From positions 434,001 through 498,000 of the forward strand of contig JAGQDJ010000007.1 in assembly GCA_022885665.1 (NCBI GenBank): 64,000 nt of DNA, read 5' to 3'. The stretch comes from Triops longicaudatus. Lineage: Eukaryota > Arthropoda > Branchiopoda > Notostraca > Triopsidae. The notes beneath the pieces were generated by a model. That model saw only the letters and a list, made by a program, of their open reading frames with translations, was not told the origin of the DNA and did not search any database. Shown in pieces: positions 58,321-64,000 of the stretch (position 1 is the first letter of the stretch; each line of letters starts with the position of its first letter). The translations under genes and the position numbers were made by a program.

Positions 58321-61300
58321 AATATGAATGAGAGAAGTTCTATTCCAATAATCCTTGTCAATGAGTCGAAAAACAAACGTTAATTAACTTGTTAATTTGG
58401 TGTTAAGAAAAATTAATAACGTCGAATTTCCAACGTGATGTTTCCGAAAGATAGACGTAATCATGCACTCGTATCGAATTTACCTAATAATAAATCTCCG
58501 CTAAACAGCACTTTCGATAGCTCCGAATCTTCGCAGGAAAACGTACACAGCTCTGAAATCAATGACAACTTCAAGCGCACACTTGCAAAGTCAAACTGAA
58601 GAGCTGTTTGAGTTTACGAGCGTATTTGTACAGAGTGGTGCAGCATCGAAGGATGCTTAGGAAACGTGGACAAATGGCCAATTAGCTAGCACCAATGGGA
58701 AAGAGGGAACAGGCGGAGCTCTTTGGTTACATTCTTCCCATAGCTATATTACTATTGGTAGCTCTATCCTGTGGCAAAGAGGAATAGAATTCTAGAACGA
58801 ATTCAGTTTGACGACACAAATGTATTTTTTAATTACAGCGAATAGTCATGCCATTCAAATGGGATGAATTACATCACGGGAGTTTAAAGAATTCATTGCT
58901 GTTGATGTATTCGCTGTGGGGTTTATGATTTGACAACAGGATGAGATTTATGAACGGCGGTGAGTCCTCTGTGACAAACGGCGACAAAGAGAGGCCTCCC
59001 AGCCTCTCCTGATGACTTTATGATCAAAACGGTTACGAAGGTTTTAAGTAAAAGCCTATATCTTCTTATAATGAGTGTTTTGGGTTGCTGACGTCGGCTG
59101 TTTGTTGTCACAAAGCGGCGCCTTTTTAAGAAGAACTACCGCCGGGTGCACGTACGTAGCCTCTCGTTACGAAAGAAAAATATGACTGTTTCCGCCGCCA
59201 GATTGGATTGACTTCTACTCGTGCAACAATACAATTGTTTTTCAAAGAGATTATTTTTCAATGCTAAGACTTTATTCAAGAAAGCTGGAAAATCTCAGGA
59301 TAAATACACGGAAAAATTGTCTGCTTTGCAAGTCAACGTTTTTGAAAAAAGACAGCTCTTGCTGAGTTATTTGGTAGAAACATAACCCGCGTATTGGCCT
59401 ATGACCTGTCCGCAGCCACCTCCACGTGTGGAAAACCGTTCAGCGAGGCCATTTGTCACCAAGTTAACTGACCCCTGTCGGCTACCCTTCAGGATTTTCA
59501 TTCTGGAAAAAAGGGGTACAGGACAGGACTGTTCCAAAAGGTTCGCTATGGGTCGGTTACGAGATACTCACAACTTGTCCTTGCTGGTCTGTTTTACAAC
59601 ATGGAAAATGACCACTGAGGGAGACCACCAGATGAGCTCGATACCCTGACAGTTTTTCGACTAATTTTCTTCTCTTTTTTTCTGACGTGGGGAAAAAACT
59701 AAATTACTACAAGCTACCATTACTAGTTTCCTCCAAAAGGCAAAAATTGCGTTAGATTACTTAAGCTTGTAACGAAGCCTCGACCGAAAGCAAACTTCCA
59801 AGATGGTCTTGGAACTATTTGGTACCTTGGTAATATTTTAGGTAGTCTATACTGTATTTAGCCACGGAAAAAGTTATATTTGTAACGTAAAATGTAATCT
59901 GTTTCTATTCGCGGTGGAATTTCGATTAGAAATTGAGCGTACACTGAAATGTAGTAAGCGACTCTTTCTTACATAAATTAACACGATAAACGATTTTGAG
60001 TATCACCACATATGCATCTTTTATATCCTTTTAGACACGCGAATATATTTTTCATTATTTTAAAATTATCGCTTGTATATTTTCAAATAAAATGTCTTCG
60101 ATTATTTACAACTTAACGTCGCAGTTTTAAAACTAAGCTGTAATTCAAAAACTTTTTATGCCGATTGAATCGAATATGTGAATTTGGGATTTGCTATGCT
60201 TTTCTTCGTTTTGAAATTCTAGTTCACCAAGTTAAGGAAAGTTTGTGTGTCGGGAAGACACTTACGTTTCCTTTTCACGAAAAAATTAAATACAAAGTAT
60301 ACGAAAAATAACTAAGTGTAAAATTCATGACATTCAAATATACATATAATTGCAACTATTAAGGCATAATTTTTCTATGAAGAGAAGTGTACCATTTTCA
60401 ACAAATTTTTTACACATCTTTCTGACACAATTAGTCCACATAAAAGGGAGAGAGTAGGGTATACAGTAGCCTTAAAATTAGGAAGAAATTTCGCATTCCA
60501 GGCTTAGCGATGCATGCTTCAAATTTATAGAATTACGAAGAAGCAAATGGGCAAAACCTGCTCGACGTACGGTGGTTTTAGGTTACGTGTAAGCTTCAGG
60601 GTGTCCATAGTAAGTCTACAATAATACAACTAGAACACGTTGCTTGCTACCACGTGGCCCTGTATGCGATGACAGCAGTTAGGGGATTGTAACAAGGTTT
60701 ATCGCATTCTTCAGAACGCGCCCTAGAGAAACAGCTGTATGCACGTGGACTTATTCACGTGTGTATAAAATAAAAGCTGAAATACACTTGTAAACGACAA
60801 TACATTAAAAATTAAAACTACAATAGAAACAAGTTACGAGTGTTCTTCACTAAAAGGAAAGTGAACTAAAGGAAAAGACGAAAAAATGTAGTGAAGTTCC
60901 TTTTCATATATAATATATAATGGACGTTAGCGGATCTATTGCTGCTCACTCTGATTATTTAACATTTAAAAAGAGCTGAAACCAACAAAATGTTACTACC
61001 GAGTTCAAGAGGAGGATTTCCATCCTGGAAGAGGTGTAACAATGGGTTATTTTGCAAATAATCTATGGGTAAGCGAATTTCTAGCTGTTTTCTACCGTCT
61101 CCCATTGCCATCTACGCAGATCATGAAGATTTCTAGGATCTCTGTGAATTTAAACTCGGTAAAAATCGTCTCAGTAGTCAGCTGAATATTTGTTTGCTGG
61201 ATTTCATTACCTCTAACAACTTCTACAATCATTTATTGAAAGTTTTTTAACAGCCTCTTTCATAAATCTATTGCATCAAGAGTTATCCGTTTAAGTTATT

Positions 61301-62230
61301 TTCTTCTTAATTGGCCGAAGACAAAATGTCTATAACACTTCTGATACAGATCTTTCACTTTTTTAATCTCCTCGGAGGACAATATTAATTATATTTTCAC
61401 AGTCATACAAGTTTATACCTTTTTAAGTAGGCCGATTTGGTAGAGTTCCATAAAATCGTAAAATATGTGAAGTTTGCCATAGCGTCTAAACATGTTCTTA
61501 TGCGGACTACGTAGTAAACAAATCTGAGCTTCTATAGTGTTAGTTATTTTCTATATCAATTCAGACACATTTTACCGAAACAAAAACAAAAAAAAATAAG
61601 AAAATAATAGCTCATACTTATACCTTTTCCTTTACCGACGGCCCGCGGGCCATATCCGGCCCGCGAAAGTGCCTCATGCGGCTCGCTCATTTATACCGCT
61701 CATGTATATCACTGCATAATTTCATTTTTAACGTCGGTATGATTCTGGCGAAACCGGAACATTCAGGCCCGCGAGATTTTATATCATGTCGCGCGCGGCC
61801 CTCGGGTGAAAAAAGGTTGGGCACCACTGGTCTAAAGTGTTTGTGTGGCTAACAATTTCGTCATGTTAATGATATCGCAAATATAGCTGCATATTTTGCA
61901 AAAGCCATTGCGCTATAGGCCTCCTACAGTTTTGTTTCAATTTTTGAATGTGGTGACATCGAGTATTTTTAGTCGAAATATTAATTGATTAACTTGCGAA
62001 ATTAATCCGTTATTAAATTCTGGCCAATTTTCAAAGAACTCCTTAAATTTCACCACACGCAACAGCCTTTAAGGTAATTTTCGGTGTGAAAATCTCAAAG
62101 ATCAGAGCACCTAGGCGTCAGTTACGGTTTTCTGTCTCATGTGAGAGCTTACGCGAAAATAGTCATACTCATTCTCTGCAGTCTTGGCTAAAGCCACGCA
62201 CCTCAAGCTCCGCCTTCCATTGAATCAAGC
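58321..62230. other. Gene-free 3.9-kb stretch between the bHLH gene and MRPL3
   Basis: No coding exon, tRNA or other RNA is recognised. It should contain the bHLH gene promoter and possibly its distal enhancers on the left, and the MRPL3 promoter on the right. The only structured piece is a transposon-end-like segment at about 61635-61829. The plus-strand frame 59401-59649 has no support as a gene. Confidence 0.5.
61635..61829 (-). mobile_element. Truncated hAT-like transposon end
   Basis: Read on the minus strand from 61829 the sequence begins cagtggtgcccaacctttt and continues into CG-rich DNA (cccgagggccgcgcgcgaca). This CAGTGGT...CCAACCTTTTT start is typical of hAT-family terminal inverted repeats. 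The left part is also CG-rich (cggcccgcgggcc), but no matching inverted terminus or target duplication is found there, so the copy appears broken. The family call is from the general terminus pattern only. Confidence 0.5.
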
Positions 62231-63826
62231 ATGGCAGCCGGCAAAATGTTATTGTCAACTTTCAAATCCGGGGTTTCTAACTTGGTTTCAAGAAATGTTA
62301 CCCAAATTCAAACACCACTTTTACCTTGCGTTTGGTACGTAGTAATAGTGCGTATTTAAGCTTCGTTTAAACTTGAATTTGTTCAGGTCCATAACGAATG
62401 GCAACTTTCAGCAAGTAAGGGAGATGTCTCGGGTTAAACGTCGTCATACACATCCAGCCTACTGGCACATGAAGAAAAACCGAGCTTCGGAAGAAGAAGA
62501 CGTTACTTCAGACAACCGTAGCTTCGTCAAAGAAGTTGTGCAAGATCGTTATGGCGCTTCCACCATCCCAGGGTCCAAAATTGAACTTCCTGAAGGTAGC
62601 CCTTTACAGGGACAAAATTGGGTTCCTGGAGAATGGGGCGAAAAAAATTTCAGAACCGGAGTTATTGCGAAAAACATTGGAGTTTATCCAATGTGGGAGA
62701 AAGACGGAACAAAATTTATCTGTACCCTGCTTCAGGTAACCTACCAGTTTTTGCACAAATTCTGTTCAGTTAGCCTTATACTGGACGCCTTTTAGGTATT
62801 GGATAATCACGTGGTAAGGTACGTTCCTCCGGAAGAATACATCCACAGTATTCATGGTGAAAAACATTTCAAGAAAACGCGAGTTAACTTAGGTTGCCTT
62901 GTCGTAGGAGCTGAAGCTACTGATCCTCAACTCGTAATCTACTTTCTTCTGCAAGACAGTCGTTTTAACCATATATTTGGTTGCAGTTCACGCGGCAGTA
63001 CTGTAATTTGTTCGCAAGCTCAGGCCTAATGCCGAAGAAACGCTTAACTCGGTTCCTCATTACGCCTAACGCTTCGCTGTTACCCGGAACCCCCTTAACA
63101 GCTGCTCATTATCGCGTTGGAGATTTTGTGGATATAGCTGGTAAAACGTAAGAACGTTTCATTTAATAGCACAAATTTTGAAAATATTTTTGGAAACAGT
63201 TTGTATTGTTAGATTTTCATTAATAATTTGCTTGTTCTTCTCACCTTTGGTTCGCGTCGAATATTGAGTATCTTGTATTTGTAGGATTGACTATGGCTTC
63301 CAAGGAGTGGTCAAGCGCTGGGGAATGAAAGGTGGTCCTGCTTCACACGGTACCACCAAAGCGCATCGAAGGGTTGGTACGATTGGTGGTGGAGGAGAAA
63401 AAGGTCGCGTTTGGCCTGGTACTAAAATGCCAGGACACATGGGCTCAGAAAGACGAACCATGAGAGGATTAGAGGTGATTTGTTTAACACATTTCGCATC
63501 AATTTTTTATGTAATGTTTACGTATATTATTTTTTCATCATATTTTTACAGATTGTGAGAATTAACTATAAATACAATGTTATATACGTCAAAGGAACAG
63601 TGCCTGGTGCAACAAATTCACACGTGAACATTTATGACACAGTCTTACCGCTCAAGTAAATAATTGCGTATGGAAAGTATGGTTGTGAGATTAATAACAC
63701 AATCCTCTTAGGCAACCGAAAACACCTCCCCCATTTCCAACATTTTTGGAAGACACTGACAAGTTTGGAGAGGAGGTTTATAGCAGTCACGTACATGAAT
63801 TTGGATCTCCGAATATAACCGCGTAG
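62231..63826 (+). CDS. MRPL3: MRPL3 (uL3m), mitochondrial large ribosomal subunit protein
   Basis: uL3m is a structural protein near the peptidyl-transferase centre of the mitochondrial 39S subunit. Seven exons are inferred: 62231-62334, 62387-62735, 62796-62933, 62987-63147, 63285-63474, 63552-63655 and 63712-63826, 386 residues (human 348). The N-terminus (MAAGKMLLSTFKSGVSNLVS) is basic, amphipathic and free of acids, as in mitochondrial targeting peptides. The uL3 core is clear: GVIAKNIGVYPMWEKDGT, DYGFQGVVKRWGMKGGPASH, GTTKAHRRVGTIG, GRVWPGTKMPGHMGSERRT and NVIYVKGTVPGATNS. The exon 3-4 junction joins ATDPQL to FTRQYCNLF in phase 0. A frame that reads on past 62933 to a stop (ending SQAQA) would retain that intron and lose the domain. 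Confidence 0.95.
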
Positions 63827-64000
63827 TTTTCTGTTACCAGCTGGAAGTCGCAATACAAATATAATAAATATCGTAGAACTTTGGCAACATATCGTGCTTT
63901 CCAGATATTACTTCGCAATATTCCGTTGATGTGCAAGGCGCGTACAGAGGAAGAGAGAAGCTTTTAACTTAAGAATATAGGATTGCGAGGCAGTAGATTC

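Noticed and set aside
62387..63029. MRPL3 frames that extend past donor sites to a stop
   Set aside because: The extensions at 62736 and 62934 follow GT donors and break the conserved uL3 sequence; the spliced reading restores it.

Overview
The window is animal nuclear DNA. Protein-coding genes are split by many short introns (mostly about 45-80 nt, a few of 0.4-2.2 kb) with GT-AG borders. Coding exons are moderately AT-rich and the spacers more so. The gene set (survivin, Acinus, RAD54B, CYLD, jouberin, a multi-Tudor germline protein, a TCF21/musculin bHLH factor) is metazoan. The 24-nt COA3/TFB1M gene pair matches an arrangement known from Drosophila, so I infer an arthropod; the species cannot be named from this sequence.

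Layout: 1-2230 spacer with repeat debris and a small assembly gap; 2231-3951 NOB1 (+); 4795-12641 ACIN1 (-); 13248-20578 an eight-Tudor-domain protein (-); 22036-25379 AHI1 without an SH3 domain (-); 26509-30189 RAD54B (-), divergent from 30660-31283 BIRC5/survivin (+); 31577-32583 three tRNA genes (Asn-GTT and two identical Val-CAC, all -); 32756-33731 two small unrecognised genes (-); 36027-40357 a DPP4-type membrane serine protease (+, first exon not found); 40580-41799 an unrecognised coiled-coil protein (-); 42358-44186 COA3 and TFB1M as an apparent dicistron (+); 44362-48108 CYLD (-); 48109-51995 a repeat-rich spacer with a second gap; 51996-54301 RNF146 with two alternative WWE exons (+); 54447-55219 a non-autonomous hAT-like transposon with a target-site duplication; 55602-58320 TCF21/MSC-like bHLH (-); 58321-62230 a long gene-free stretch; 62231-63826 MRPL3 (+).

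Themes: several genes are basic housekeeping functions (rRNA processing, exon-junction complex, mitochondrial translation and COX assembly). RAD54B and survivin share a 470-bp divergent promoter and both act in dividing cells. CYLD and RNF146 both belong to ubiquitin signalling but are not adjacent partners.

The most noteworthy observations are the COA3-TFB1M dicistron, in which one in-frame UAG separates the two proteins; the duplicated WWE exon of RNF146, which should give two C-termini; the intact hAT-type element with a 13-bp perfect hairpin; and an unrecognised 119-residue protein whose first coding exon is only 10 nt. Exon borders are inferred by eye from splice consensus, reading frame and known family sequence, without transcripts or searches.
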